Below, one piece after another: positions 1 through 8,155 of a stretch of DNA of 64,000 nt (position 1 is its first letter; each line of letters starts with the position of its first letter). Under the pieces are notes generated by a model, which saw only the letters and a list, made by a program, of their open reading frames with translations, was not told where the DNA came from and ran no database searches. The position numbers and the translations under genes were made by a program. Source of the stretch: JADJEI01 sp035328465 (GTDB lineage: Bacteria; Bacteroidota; Ignavibacteria; Ignavibacteriales; Ignavibacteriaceae). The stretch lies in NCBI GenBank assembly GCA_035328465.1, contig DAOLIQ010000005.1, forward strand, positions 1 through 64,000, read 5' to 3'.

Positions 1-3000
1 ATCTGCGCCCGATTCGATTTTTCATTTTTATTCTAACCATTATTCTTTCCCTTTCGTACCAAACATTCTCGCAGCAATCAAAAATAACTTTCGAGCATGT
101 AAATAGTGTCCCCAATATACCTTGCATTTTTCAAGATCAAACCGGTTATATATGGTGCGGAACATATTGGGGTATTCATAGATATGATCCATATTCTTTA
201 AAATCTTATATCCCACGTGATGGTGATACAATCGGGCTTGCTAATGCAGTGATTACCGACATTCCCAATTTAGTGATAGAAGCTATTTACGGCGATAAAG
301 AAGGAAACATTTGGGCTGGTCATTCGCAAGGACTGGAAAAATTAAATCCAGTAACAGGAATAGTTACACACTATAGACTAAACCCCAATACACCGCTCAC
401 CGATTGGAGTAACCATGTGTTATCTTTACTTGCAGATCAGGACGGTAATCTTTGGGTAGGCACAGGTAATGGATTGTACTTGCTCGAAAAAAATAAAACA
501 GAATTCAAACGTATAACACACGACAGCACTGATCCCGGTAGCTTAATTCAAAATGCCGTAAATGCAATTTATGAAAGCAGAGATGGAACACTTTGGTTTG
601 GTACAGGCGGTGGGCTTGACATGTTTGATAAAGAATCTAATAAATTCATCCATTATTGGAGTGATCCTGATTTTAAAGGATATACTTCAACACCAAATCC
701 ATATTGGATACTTTCAGTATTTGAAGATAGAGATGGAAAAATTTGGTTTGGAAGCTCCGAGTTAGTGGAATTCGATAGAAAATCTGGATCATACACAAGA
801 TATAAACACGATCCTAAAAACTCAGAAAGTATATCCGGCGAGATTATTGGAGCTATTTGCGAAGATTTAGACGGAAATTTATGGATCGCTACAGATGGTG
901 TTGACATTTTTAACAAGCAAAATAAAAAATTTACTCATCTTAAGAATGATCCAAACGATCCGGGTAGTATCAGTGGCAATGAGGTTGCCCAAATTTTATG
1001 TGATAGATCAGGTACAATTTGGACTACCACCTATGGACGCGGGTTAAATAAAGTTACTCCGGGGAAGCAGAATGTCAAGGAATATCCTTTAACAAAATAT
1101 GGTAATATTTCAGAAATTTGGAATCTAGCAGAGGATAATAGTGGTAAGATATGGATTGGTACTGAAAAAGGACTAATAAGTTTTGATCCGAAGAATGAAG
1201 CATTTAGAGAAGAACCACTAAAAACAAATATTGCAGGATTGATAATAGATAATACAGGTACACTCTGGATAAGCAGCCGTACAACAGGTAATCTTTTCTT
1301 TAAAAAGAAAGGAGAAGAAAAAATTAATCGATTTATTGATGCAAAAGGAAAAGTTTTTGAAGAAGGATTGTATTTTATGTGTAATGGCAGCAATGGAAAT
1401 ATTTGGCTTGGCACAAGCGATAACAGAATTTTGAAATTATATCCTGGTCAAAAAAAGGTTGAAGAAGTGGTGAAATTCGAAAATGGTTTTACTAATCTTT
1501 ACGAAGATAAAACCGGCTTATTATGGATTGGTACCGATGTAGGCTTGATTTGTTATAACCCAGAAAATAAAACTTCCGTCAGGTTCTCAAATGATCCTAA
1601 AGATTCATTAACAATTGGTGGTAATGCAGTTGCTGATATTTGCGAAGATGGATTCGGGAATTTGTGGATTACAGCAAATAGTACTTTGAATAAGTTTGAT
1701 AGGGAAATTCAAAAATGTGTCAATTGGGGTGGAAAAGATGGATTGCCAAAAGGAGGTTTTGAATTAGAAACGGATTCTCATGGAAACCTCTGGATTTTTA
1801 CCGGTGAAGCGATTAGATATAATCCTGTTACCAGGGAGACTAAAGTATATACCGATCTTAAATTCGGTACCCACTATAGAATGAAAAATGGAGAATTCTA
1901 TACAATAGAATCACTCTTATTCAGTAAAACTCAGTCGTTAATTCGGTTTAATCCTGATAGCCTTAGGAATAATGAATTCATTGCACCAATTGTTATCACT
2001 GATTTTAGATTATTTGAAAAATCTCATCCCTTCGGGAAAGAAATTCAACTGCCGTATAATGAAAACTATATCTCATTTGAATTTGCAGCTCTAAGTTTTA
2101 TCCACCCTGAAAAAAATCAATATGCATATATGATGGAGGGAATTGACAAAGAATGGATACAATCAGGAACGAGGCGATATGCTTCATATCCTAATCTCGA
2201 TCCAGGTACATATACATTCAGAGTGAAAGGTTCAAACAATGATGGATTATGGAATGAAGAAGGAACTTCGATAGCAATAATTATTTCACCACCGTGGTGG
2301 AAAACCTGGTGGGCTTATTCTACTTATGCTGCCATTTTCATTTTTGCCTTATATGGAATAAGAAGATATGAATTGAACAGAGCAGGATTAAAGAACAAGA
2401 TAAAAATGGATGAAGCTGTTCTGAAAGAAAAAGAAGAGACAGATAAAATTAAATCACGATTCTTCGCGAATATTTCCCACGAATTCAGAACACCGCTTAC
2501 ACTGATTCTTGGTCCCGCGGAGAAGATTTTTTCAAATACATCTGATGATCATATAAAGGATGCTGATATAATCAGAAGAAATTCAAGACGCTTACTACAG
2601 CTTATTAATCAGCTTTTAGATCTCTCAAAACTTGAATCGGGTAAACTAAAGCTCGAAGCATCCAAAGGAAATATAGTATCATTTGTAAAAGGGGTAGCGT
2701 TATCATTCGAATCTCTTGCTGAATCCAAAGATATAGTTTTGAAATTACTTGCCGAGAAAGAATTTATCGAACTCTACTTCGATAAAGAAAAGATGATGAA
2801 AATACTAACGAACATTTTATCGAATGCATTCAAGTTTACACCGGAGGCAGGAAAGATTACCGTTTCGGTAAAATCAAATCCCCCTTTGTTAAAGGGGGAA
2901 TTAAAAGGGGGTTCAGTGGAAATAAAAATAAGAGACACGGGTATTGGAATAGCTGAAGAAGAATTAACAAAATTGTTCGACAGATTTTACCAGGTTGATA

Positions 3001-4073
3001 ACTCACAAACGCGAGAATACGAAGGAACAGGAATAGGGTTAGCACTTACAAAAGAATTAGTTGAATTTCATCACGGAAGCATCACAGTTGAAAGTGAAAA
3101 AGGTAGATGGACAGAGTTCACTTTGGAATTTCCACTTGGCAGAGATCATTTAAAAGATGAAGAAATAATTTCTGAAGGAACTGCAAAAAGTTTTGAGAAA
3201 ATCGCGGAAACAAAAATTTTAATTGATTCTCAGTCTATTTCCAAGAAAGTTTTCACCGAATCAAAAATGAAAGAAATAATTTCCAATGGAAAGGAAGAGT
3301 TAGAAGAAGATAAAACCATAATTCTTGTTGTTGAAGATAATTATGATATGAGACAATATATTAGGGAATCACTCGATAGTAATTACCTGATTGAAGAAGC
3401 CGTGAATGGTGAACAAGGAGTAAGAAAAGCCGAAAAGATTATTCCTGACTTAATAATAAGCGATATGATGATGCCGAAGATGGATGGGAATGAGTTAGTA
3501 ACAATATTAAAGAACGATGAGAAGACAAGTCATATTCCAATAATTTTGCTCACAGCAAAAGCGGGGCAGGAAAACAAGCTGGAAGGGTTGGAAGTAGGTG
3601 CCGATGATTATCTAACAAAACCATTCGATATAAAAGAGCTGCATATAAGAATTAAAAACCTGATCAGCATCAGGAAAAAACTGCAGGAAAAATTCAGGAA
3701 TCCTGAATATTATCAACCTGCCAAACTGAAAGTTGAAGAAAAAAGGTTAAGCAGTCTTGATGAGAAATTTATCAATAAAGTTAATGACGCAATCGAGAAA
3801 CATCTTTCGGAAGAAGATTTCAATGCTGAAGAATTTGGAGTTGAAGTTGGAATGAGCAGGGCTCAGTTTTATAGGAAACTTAAAGCAATCACCGGTATGC
3901 CGGCAAGCATTTACTTAAGGACTGTCAGGTTGACGAGAGCAAAAAAGATGATTGAAGAAAAGCAGGGTAATATCTCAGAGATTGCATATTCCGTTGGATT
4001 TTCAAGCCCCTCATATTTTACGAAATGCTTTAAAGATGAATTTGGATATCCTCCAAGCGAGGCTGAAGGCTAG
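1..4073 (+). CDS. Hybrid two-component system protein (propeller sensor, histidine kinase, receiver, AraC output), 5' partial
   Basis: One-protein two-component system that senses an extracytoplasmic ligand and controls transcription through its own DNA-binding domain. The reading frame is open from base 3 and begins with a hydrophobic signal-like stretch (FFIFILTIILSLSY), so the start codon lies just left of the window; the GTG at 249 is internal. Domains in order: about fourteen Reg_prop propeller repeats (GNIWAGHSQGLEKLNP type), a Y_Y_Y domain, one membrane helix (near nt 2310), HisKA with phosphoacceptor His in NISHEFRTPLTLILGP (codon near 2478), HATPase with N box (NILSNAFKFTP) and DTGIGI and GTGIGL boxes, receiver with Asp in SDMMMPKMDG (codon 3462) and Lys in YLTKPF, and a C-terminal AraC HTH ending SSPSYFTKCFKDEFGYPPSE. 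A palindromic repeat adds residues inside the ATPase domain. In Bacteroidota these regulators usually control glycan-use loci; no susC/susD pair follows here, so the target is unknown. Confidence 0.95.
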   Translation, partial: LRPIRFFIFILTIILSLSYQTFSQQSKITFEHVNSVPNIPCIFQDQTGYIWCGTYWGIHRYDPYSLKSYIPRDGDTIGLANAVITDIPNLVIEAIYGDKEGNIWAGHSQGLEKLNPVTGIVTHYRLNPNTPLTDWSNHVLSLLADQDGNLWVGTGNGLYLLEKNKTEFKRITHDSTDPGSLIQNAVNAIYESRDGTLWFGTGGGLDMFDKESNKFIHYWSDPDFKGYTSTPNPYWILSVFEDRDGKIWFGSSELVEFDRKSGSYTRYKHDPKNSESISGEIIGAICEDLDGNLWIATDGVDIFNKQNKKFTHLKNDPNDPGSISGNEVAQILCDRSGTIWTTTYGRGLNKVTPGKQNVKEYPLTKYGNISEIWNLAEDNSGKIWIGTEKGLISFDPKNEAFREEPLKTNIAGLIIDNTGTLWISSRTTGNLFFKKKGEEKINRFIDAKGKVFEEGLYFMCNGSNGNIWLGTSDNRILKLYPGQKKVEEVVKFENGFTNLYEDKTGLLWIGTDVGLICYNPENKTSVRFSNDPKDSLTIGGNAVADICEDGFGNLWITANSTLNKFDREIQKCVNWGGKDGLPKGGFELETDSHGNLWIFTGEAIRYNPVTRETKVYTDLKFGTHYRMKNGEFYTIESLLFSKTQSLIRFNPDSLRNNEFIAPIVITDFRLFEKSHPFGKEIQLPYNENYISFEFAALSFIHPEKNQYAYMMEGIDKEWIQSGTRRYASYPNLDPGTYTFRVKGSNNDGLWNEEGTSIAIIISPPWWKTWWAYSTYAAIFIFALYGIRRYELNRAGLKNKIKMDEAVLKEKEETDKIKSRFFANISHEFRTPLTLILGPAEKIFSNTSDDHIKDADIIRRNSRRLLQLINQLLDLSKLESGKLKLEASKGNIVSFVKGVALSFESLAESKDIVLKLLAEKEFIELYFDKEKMMKILTNILSNAFKFTPEAGKITVSVKSNPPLLKGELKGGSVEIKIRDTGIGIAEEELTKLFDRFYQVDNSQTREYEGTGIGLALTKELVEFHHGSITVESEKGRWTEFTLEFPLGRDHLKDEEIISEGTAKSFEKIAETKILIDSQSISKKVFTESKMKEIISNGKEELEEDKTIILVVEDNYDMRQYIRESLDSNYLIEEAVNGEQGVRKAEKIIPDLIISDMMMPKMDGNELVTILKNDEKTSHIPIILLTAKAGQENKLEGLEVGADDYLTKPFDIKELHIRIKNLISIRKKLQEKFRNPEYYQPAKLKVEEKRLSSLDEKFINKVNDAIEKHLSEEDFNAEEFGVEVGMSRAQFYRKLKAITGMPASIYLRTVRLTRAKKMIEEKQGNISEIAYSVGFSSPSYFTKCFKDEFGYPPSEAEG
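2879..2911. repeat. Short palindromic repeat inserted in frame in the kinase gene
   Basis: CCCCCTTT (2880-2887), a 3-nt loop and AAAGGGGG (2891-2898) form a perfect 8-bp stem, followed by AATTAAAAGGGGG. The segment is far more G/C-blocked than its AT-rich host gene. It encodes NPPLLKGELKGG between two beta strands of the HATPase domain (after KITVSVK and before VEIKIRDTGIGI), where kinases normally have a short turn. Stretches reading NPPLLKGE are, to my knowledge, a recurrent product of interspersed repeats of this kind in several bacterial groups. It looks like a mobile palindrome tolerated in a surface loop. Genome copy number cannot be judged from this window. Confidence 0.75.
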
Positions 4074-4274
4074 ATCTAAGAAGGATCAAATTTTATGTCT
4101 AATTTACCGTTCTATAGTCCTCTTTTTTTCTAACTTAAATTATCAAAAACTAACTTTTCTTACGAATGAAACGAGGTTGCTATTAAAAGAAACCTGGTTG
4201 ATATGCAGTCCCCCTCCATTTTTTATTTATTTGCCCCTGTAATTTTTTTTCACAAATAATTAAAGGAGCTTCTT

Positions 4275-5897
4275 ATGAAAAACTTTTCTTTCTTTCGTGT
4301 TTTCTTGCTGGTTGCATTCTTTTCCATTGAAGTTGCGACCCAATCGTGGTTTCCACAGCATGCAAATGGATTACCGAGTTCATTAAATCCCTTGATGACC
4401 TTATCAGCAGTGGATTCAAATATTTGCTGGGGAGTTAATTATGAAAACTCCCAGTTTATCAGAACAACAGATGGAGGGGACAACTGGTTGGTTTCTAATA
4501 TTACAGGGGCAACAGGATTGTACGGCTCTTGCATTTCAGCCCTTGATGCCAATACTGCTTGGGCAGCCATGGGCGACCCTTCCGGTACAACAAGCGGTGG
4601 TATTTTTAAAACCACAGATGGAGGAAATATCTGGGACAAACAAACTTCTGCTTTTCAAGGTTCCGGCGGATATCCCGCGGATGTACATTTCTTTGATTCG
4701 AATAATGGTGTTGCAATTGGTGAACCTAATAGCGGAAATTGGGAGATATACACAACAACGAATGGTGGAACACAATGGACCCAGGTAGATTCTGCAAACA
4801 TTCCTCCACCAGCTGTCAATGAATTCACAGGTACCGGACTTTATTCAAGTGTGAATGATACCATCTGGTTTGGAACGTTTGGAAATTCGTTTGCCATATA
4901 TAGATCAACTGATAGGGGATATACCTGGACTAGATCTACTGATGCAGGAACCATTTCATTCTGCGTTGCATTCAAAGATGGTTCGAATGGCTTATCCTCG
5001 AATTGTTTTGGGGGTTTAGGAAACCGGATCGCAAAAACAACGGATGGTGGATCTAACTGGGATAGCCTTTCAGGTATACCAGCAGCACCTTCAACCTACT
5101 TTATCTCATATTCTAATGATCCTCAGGTAGGTTATGTCGTCACATCAAATAACAATATTGGGTTACCTGAGCCAACTTTTCCAGGTTCAATGCGATCAAC
5201 TGATGGATCGAACTGGATACAGATTGATAATCTGCCGCATGGACCAGCATCGTTTGCAAGTGATGGATCCGGGTGGAGTGGAGGTTTAGGTGATATTATA
5301 TACAAATGGATTCCACCAACAGTTCCGGTTGAATTAGTAAGCTTCAACTCTTCGGTAGTTTGGAATAGTATTCAACTCACCTGGCAGACAGCAACCGAAA
5401 CTAACAACCAGGGCTTTGAAATTTACCGCAATGGAAATAAGATTGCATTTGTTGAAGGTAAAGGTACAACAAGTGAGAAGCAGGATTATTCGTTCGTTGA
5501 TAAAAATCTTCAATCCGGTATTTATAATTACAGACTCAACCAGATTGACTTTGATGGAACTCAAGAAGTTGTTGGAGAATTAACTGTTTATCTTTCACTA
5601 CCGGAACAATTCAGTCTCGAACAGAACTACCCCAACCCATTCAATCCTTCAACAACAATCAGGTATTCAATTCCAACATCTGAGTTTGTAAAACTTAATG
5701 TTTATGACGTGCAGGGAAACGAAGTGACCACTTTAGTTAACGAAGAAAAACCTGCAGGAAGCTATGAGGTTGAATTCTCCGCCAAAGGCGGATCCGCCTC
5801 CGGCGGAAATGCTAACAGTTTATCCAGTGGAATTTATCTCTACACACTGCAGGCAGGAAGGTATACGCAAACTAAAAAATTAATATTGATGAAATAA
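4275..5897 (+). CDS. T9SS-exported propeller (BNR/Ycf48-like) protein
   Basis: Secreted 540-residue protein of unknown function. It has an N-terminal signal peptide (MKNFSFFRVFLLVAFFSIEVA), then repeated TTDGGDNW / TTDGGNIWDK / TTNGGTQWTQ / STDRGYTWT motifs typical of sialidase-like (BNR/Ycf48) beta-propellers, a fibronectin-like module around ETNNQGFEIYRNG, and a C-terminal type A sorting domain (YPNPFNPSTTIRYSIP ... LSSGIYLYTLQAG ... KKLILMK). That ending directs export through the type IX system and cleavage or anchoring at the cell surface. A clear ribosome site (AAAGGAG) precedes the ATG. The next gene starts 12 bp after the stop and is a paralogue, so the two are probably co-transcribed. 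A 30-bp palindromic repeat adds about ten residues to the sorting domain. Propeller and sorting domain are secure; the ligand is not known. Confidence 0.92.
   Translation: MKNFSFFRVFLLVAFFSIEVATQSWFPQHANGLPSSLNPLMTLSAVDSNICWGVNYENSQFIRTTDGGDNWLVSNITGATGLYGSCISALDANTAWAAMGDPSGTTSGGIFKTTDGGNIWDKQTSAFQGSGGYPADVHFFDSNNGVAIGEPNSGNWEIYTTTNGGTQWTQVDSANIPPPAVNEFTGTGLYSSVNDTIWFGTFGNSFAIYRSTDRGYTWTRSTDAGTISFCVAFKDGSNGLSSNCFGGLGNRIAKTTDGGSNWDSLSGIPAAPSTYFISYSNDPQVGYVVTSNNNIGLPEPTFPGSMRSTDGSNWIQIDNLPHGPASFASDGSGWSGGLGDIIYKWIPPTVPVELVSFNSSVVWNSIQLTWQTATETNNQGFEIYRNGNKIAFVEGKGTTSEKQDYSFVDKNLQSGIYNYRLNQIDFDGTQEVVGELTVYLSLPEQFSLEQNYPNPFNPSTTIRYSIPTSEFVKLNVYDVQGNEVTTLVNEEKPAGSYEVEFSAKGGSASGGNANSLSSGIYLYTLQAGRYTQTKKLILMK
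5778..5807. repeat. Double palindrome inserted in frame in a T9SS sorting domain
   Basis: Two tandem hairpins, TCCGCC-AAA-GGCGGA (5778-5792) and TCCGCC-TCC-GGCGGA (5793-5807), make a GC-rich 30-bp island. It encodes KGGSASGG-type residues between VEFSA and the conserved LSSGIY motif. The paralogue directly downstream reads VNFNASQLSSGIY at the same place without the extra residues, so this is a recent in-frame insertion of a short interspersed repeat. Confidence 0.8.
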
Positions 5898-5909
5898 AAA
5901 GGAGGTCTT

Positions 5910-7136
5910 ATGAAAAACATGACTTATATGATGTGGTTGATGATATTTGTATCTATCATTAATAATTTATCGAATGCCCAGTGGATACAATTAGGACCTG
6001 TGGGAGAGGGCGTCATTTCACTTAGTGCCAACAATTCCAGTGTCTTTGCAGGAACTCTCAACGGTGTATGGCATTCTGTTAATGATGGTCTGAGTTGGGA
6101 ACATACTACATTGGATAGCTCAACTGTCGGTTCAATAGTCCATATTGGGACGAATGTTTTTGCTGGAACATCTGAATATGGAATTTATCGTTCCTCGGAT
6201 AATGGAATAAACTGGACACATTTATTTGATGAGAACATCAGTTCTTTGGCGTTCAACGAGAATAGTATTTTTGCCGGTAGTATTTATACTGGCGTTTATC
6301 GCTCTAATGATAATGGCAACACTTGGAATCCAGTTAATTCTGGATTAGAAAATAATTGGATTAATTGTCTTGCTGTTCGTGGTGCCAATGTTTACGCCGG
6401 CACAGAGTGGAATGGAACTTTAAGTGGGATGGGAGTATACTATTCGATTAATAATGGTATAAACTGGTCTCTTTTAACTCTGCCGGACAGGTGTATAAAG
6501 TCAATTGCTGTGCACGATGAGAGCATTTTCGTAAGCACTCAGCATTTCGGTGTTTTTGATGCTTTATATAGATCAACTGATAATGGAGTAAACTGGGCAG
6601 AGTTAATAAATGGATTGCCTGATGGAACAATCAATGATATAGAAATTATTGATACAAATATTTTTGTTGCGACAGAATATTATGGTGTATTTCTTTCTAA
6701 AGATAATGGTGGATCCTGGACCCAAATAAACGAAGGTATGGGAAATCAAACCATTGCTTCACTAGCTATTTCACCTGATTATATATATGCAGGCACGTTA
6801 GGTTCTTCAACCTGGAGACGTCCATTATCAGAAATCATAACAAGTGTAGAAGCACAGGAAACGGATTTGCCAAGTAATTTCAATCTTGCACAAAATTACC
6901 CCAACCCATTCAACCCATCAACAAAGATTAGATATTCAGTTCCAATCTCAGAATTTGTAACATTAAAAGTTTATGATGTATTGGGAAATGAAGTTGCAGC
7001 ACTCGTTAATGAAGAAAAACCCGCAGGAACTTATGAAGTTAATTTTAATGCTTCACAATTATCATCGGGGATTTATTTCTATAAACTGCAAGCAGGCAGT
7101 TTTGTAGAAACCAAGAAGATGATTTTACTCAGGTGA
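5910..7136 (+). CDS. T9SS-exported propeller protein, paralogue of the preceding gene
   Basis: Secreted 408-residue protein. A signal peptide (MMWLMIFVSIINNLSNAQ) is followed by six or seven beta-propeller blades with repeated motifs such as YRSSDNGINWTHL, YRSNDNGNTWNPV, YRSTDNGVNWAEL and LSKDNGGSWTQI, alternating with IFAGS/VYAGT strands. It ends in a type A T9SS sorting domain (YPNPFNPSTKIRYSVP ... LSSGIYFYKLQAG ... KKMILLR). A strong ribosome site (AAGGAGG) precedes the ATG, 12 bp after the previous gene. Blade and sorting-domain similarity to the upstream protein indicates duplication. A terminator-like hairpin follows. The ligand or enzymatic activity cannot be inferred; such propellers are usually binding or scaffold modules. 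Confidence 0.9.
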   Translation: MKNMTYMMWLMIFVSIINNLSNAQWIQLGPVGEGVISLSANNSSVFAGTLNGVWHSVNDGLSWEHTTLDSSTVGSIVHIGTNVFAGTSEYGIYRSSDNGINWTHLFDENISSLAFNENSIFAGSIYTGVYRSNDNGNTWNPVNSGLENNWINCLAVRGANVYAGTEWNGTLSGMGVYYSINNGINWSLLTLPDRCIKSIAVHDESIFVSTQHFGVFDALYRSTDNGVNWAELINGLPDGTINDIEIIDTNIFVATEYYGVFLSKDNGGSWTQINEGMGNQTIASLAISPDYIYAGTLGSSTWRRPLSEIITSVEAQETDLPSNFNLAQNYPNPFNPSTKIRYSVPISEFVTLKVYDVLGNEVAALVNEEKPAGTYEVNFNASQLSSGIYFYKLQAGSFVETKKMILLR

Positions 7137-7151
7137 TAAGATTTTAATTTA

Positions 7152-7182
7152 AGGGCTGACATCTTTTTTTGATGTCAACCCT
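7152..7182. terminator. Bidirectional terminator-like hairpin between convergent genes
   Basis: AGGGCTGACATC and GATGTCAACCCT form a 12-bp stem with one mismatch around a T7 loop, between the + strand propeller gene and the - strand M48 protease gene. A/T-rich tails flank both sides. The TGACATC core is shared with the hairpin at 8113-8145. Confidence 0.65.
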
Positions 7183-7191
7183 ACTATAAAA

Positions 7192-7992
7192 TTATTTTTT
7201 ATAATACTTTAATGCTTCGGGCAATTCTTTTTTGATATCTGCAATTCTTGTTTGATCGGAAGGGTGGGTGCTTAAAAATTCAGGAGGTTTTTGCCCGCCC
7301 ATTTGAGACATTCTCGTCCAGAAATCAACCGCAGTATTTGGATTGTACCCCGCCATTGACATAAATATTAATCCCAATCTATCGGCTTCGCTTTCCTGCG
7401 TTCTGCTAAAAGGTAACATTACTCCAACTGTGGTCCCAACTCCATAAGCAGTCATAAAAAGATTTTGTGTTTCCTGCGGTTTATCTTTCAAAGCTACTGA
7501 TAAAGCAACTCCACCAAGCTGCTGCAATAAACCCTGACTCATTCTCTCAGCACCGTGTTGAGCAATTGCGTGTGCTATTTCGTGTCCCATAACTACAGCT
7601 AATCCTGTTTCATCTTTTGTTAAAGGAAGAATCCCGGTATATACAACTACCTTACCCCCGGGCATGCACCAGGCGTTAACTTCATTGCTCTCAACAAGAT
7701 TAAATTCCCACTGATATCCTGCAAGTTCCTTCGACAAATTATTTTGATTAAAATAAGTTTCAACAGCTCTTTGTATATTTACGCCGACGCGTTTAACCAT
7801 ATCAAAATCCGATTTACTGCTGCTTAACTTATTTTCTTGAAGAAACTGATCATATTGTTGAAAACTCATCGCATTCATTTCGCTTGCCGGAATTAGGCTA
7901 AGCTGTGATCTGCCAGTGATCGGGACTGTGCTGCAATAATAAAATAACAGAGCAAGCAGCATTGAAGGTAAAAGTATTTTTAATGATTTCAT
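7192..7992 (-). CDS. M48-family zinc metalloprotease, envelope-located
   Basis: Periplasmic or envelope-bound zinc endopeptidase of the LoiP/BepA-like M48 branch, a family that degrades or helps mature misfolded envelope proteins. The 266-residue protein starts with a hydrophobic signal (LLPSMLLALLFYYC) whose Cys, followed by STVPITGRSQ, makes a lipoprotein likely although the lipobox is not canonical. The active site is VVMGHEIAHAIAQHG (HExxH) with the third zinc ligand in ESEADRLGL. Length fits a protease without the C-terminal TPR domain of BepA. It lies alone between two terminator-like hairpins that share a sequence core. Catalysis is well supported; the substrate is unknown. Confidence 0.93.
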   Translation of the reverse strand: MKSLKILLPSMLLALLFYYCSTVPITGRSQLSLIPASEMNAMSFQQYDQFLQENKLSSSKSDFDMVKRVGVNIQRAVETYFNQNNLSKELAGYQWEFNLVESNEVNAWCMPGGKVVVYTGILPLTKDETGLAVVMGHEIAHAIAQHGAERMSQGLLQQLGGVALSVALKDKPQETQNLFMTAYGVGTTVGVMLPFSRTQESEADRLGLIFMSMAGYNPNTAVDFWTRMSQMGGQKPPEFLSTHPSDQTRIADIKKELPEALKYYKK

Positions 7993-8112
7993 TATGAGCC
8001 TCTAATTAGGGATACTTGATTAATCAATTCTATTTATTGGTTGAAATATAAAACATTTTTTTTATGCATCAATAATCCGAGAGGATGAAAAAAGAACTAC
8101 ATCTTTTTTGTC

Positions 8113-8145
8113 AAAGATGACATCTTTTATAAAGATGTCATCTTT
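8113..8145 (-). terminator. Perfect 15-bp hairpin downstream of trpB2
   Basis: AAAGATGACATCTTT (8113-8127) and AAAGATGTCATCTTT (8131-8145) are exact reverse complements with a 3-nt loop. It lies 10 bp past the stop of the minus-strand TrpB-like gene, and on that strand the stem ends in CTTT. This is a likely terminator. It shares the TGACATC core with the hairpin at 7152-7182. Confidence 0.65.
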
Positions 8146-8155
8146 CAATTTATAA

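Noticed and set aside
40..231. Minus-strand 63-codon frame at the left edge
   Set aside because: It is antisense to the open N-terminal part of the hybrid kinase, whose frame continues to the window start with a signal-like stretch and a propeller motif.
3952..4242. Plus-strand 96-codon frame after the hybrid kinase
   Set aside because: Most of it overlaps the AraC domain in another frame; its unique part is low-complexity and has no ribosome site.
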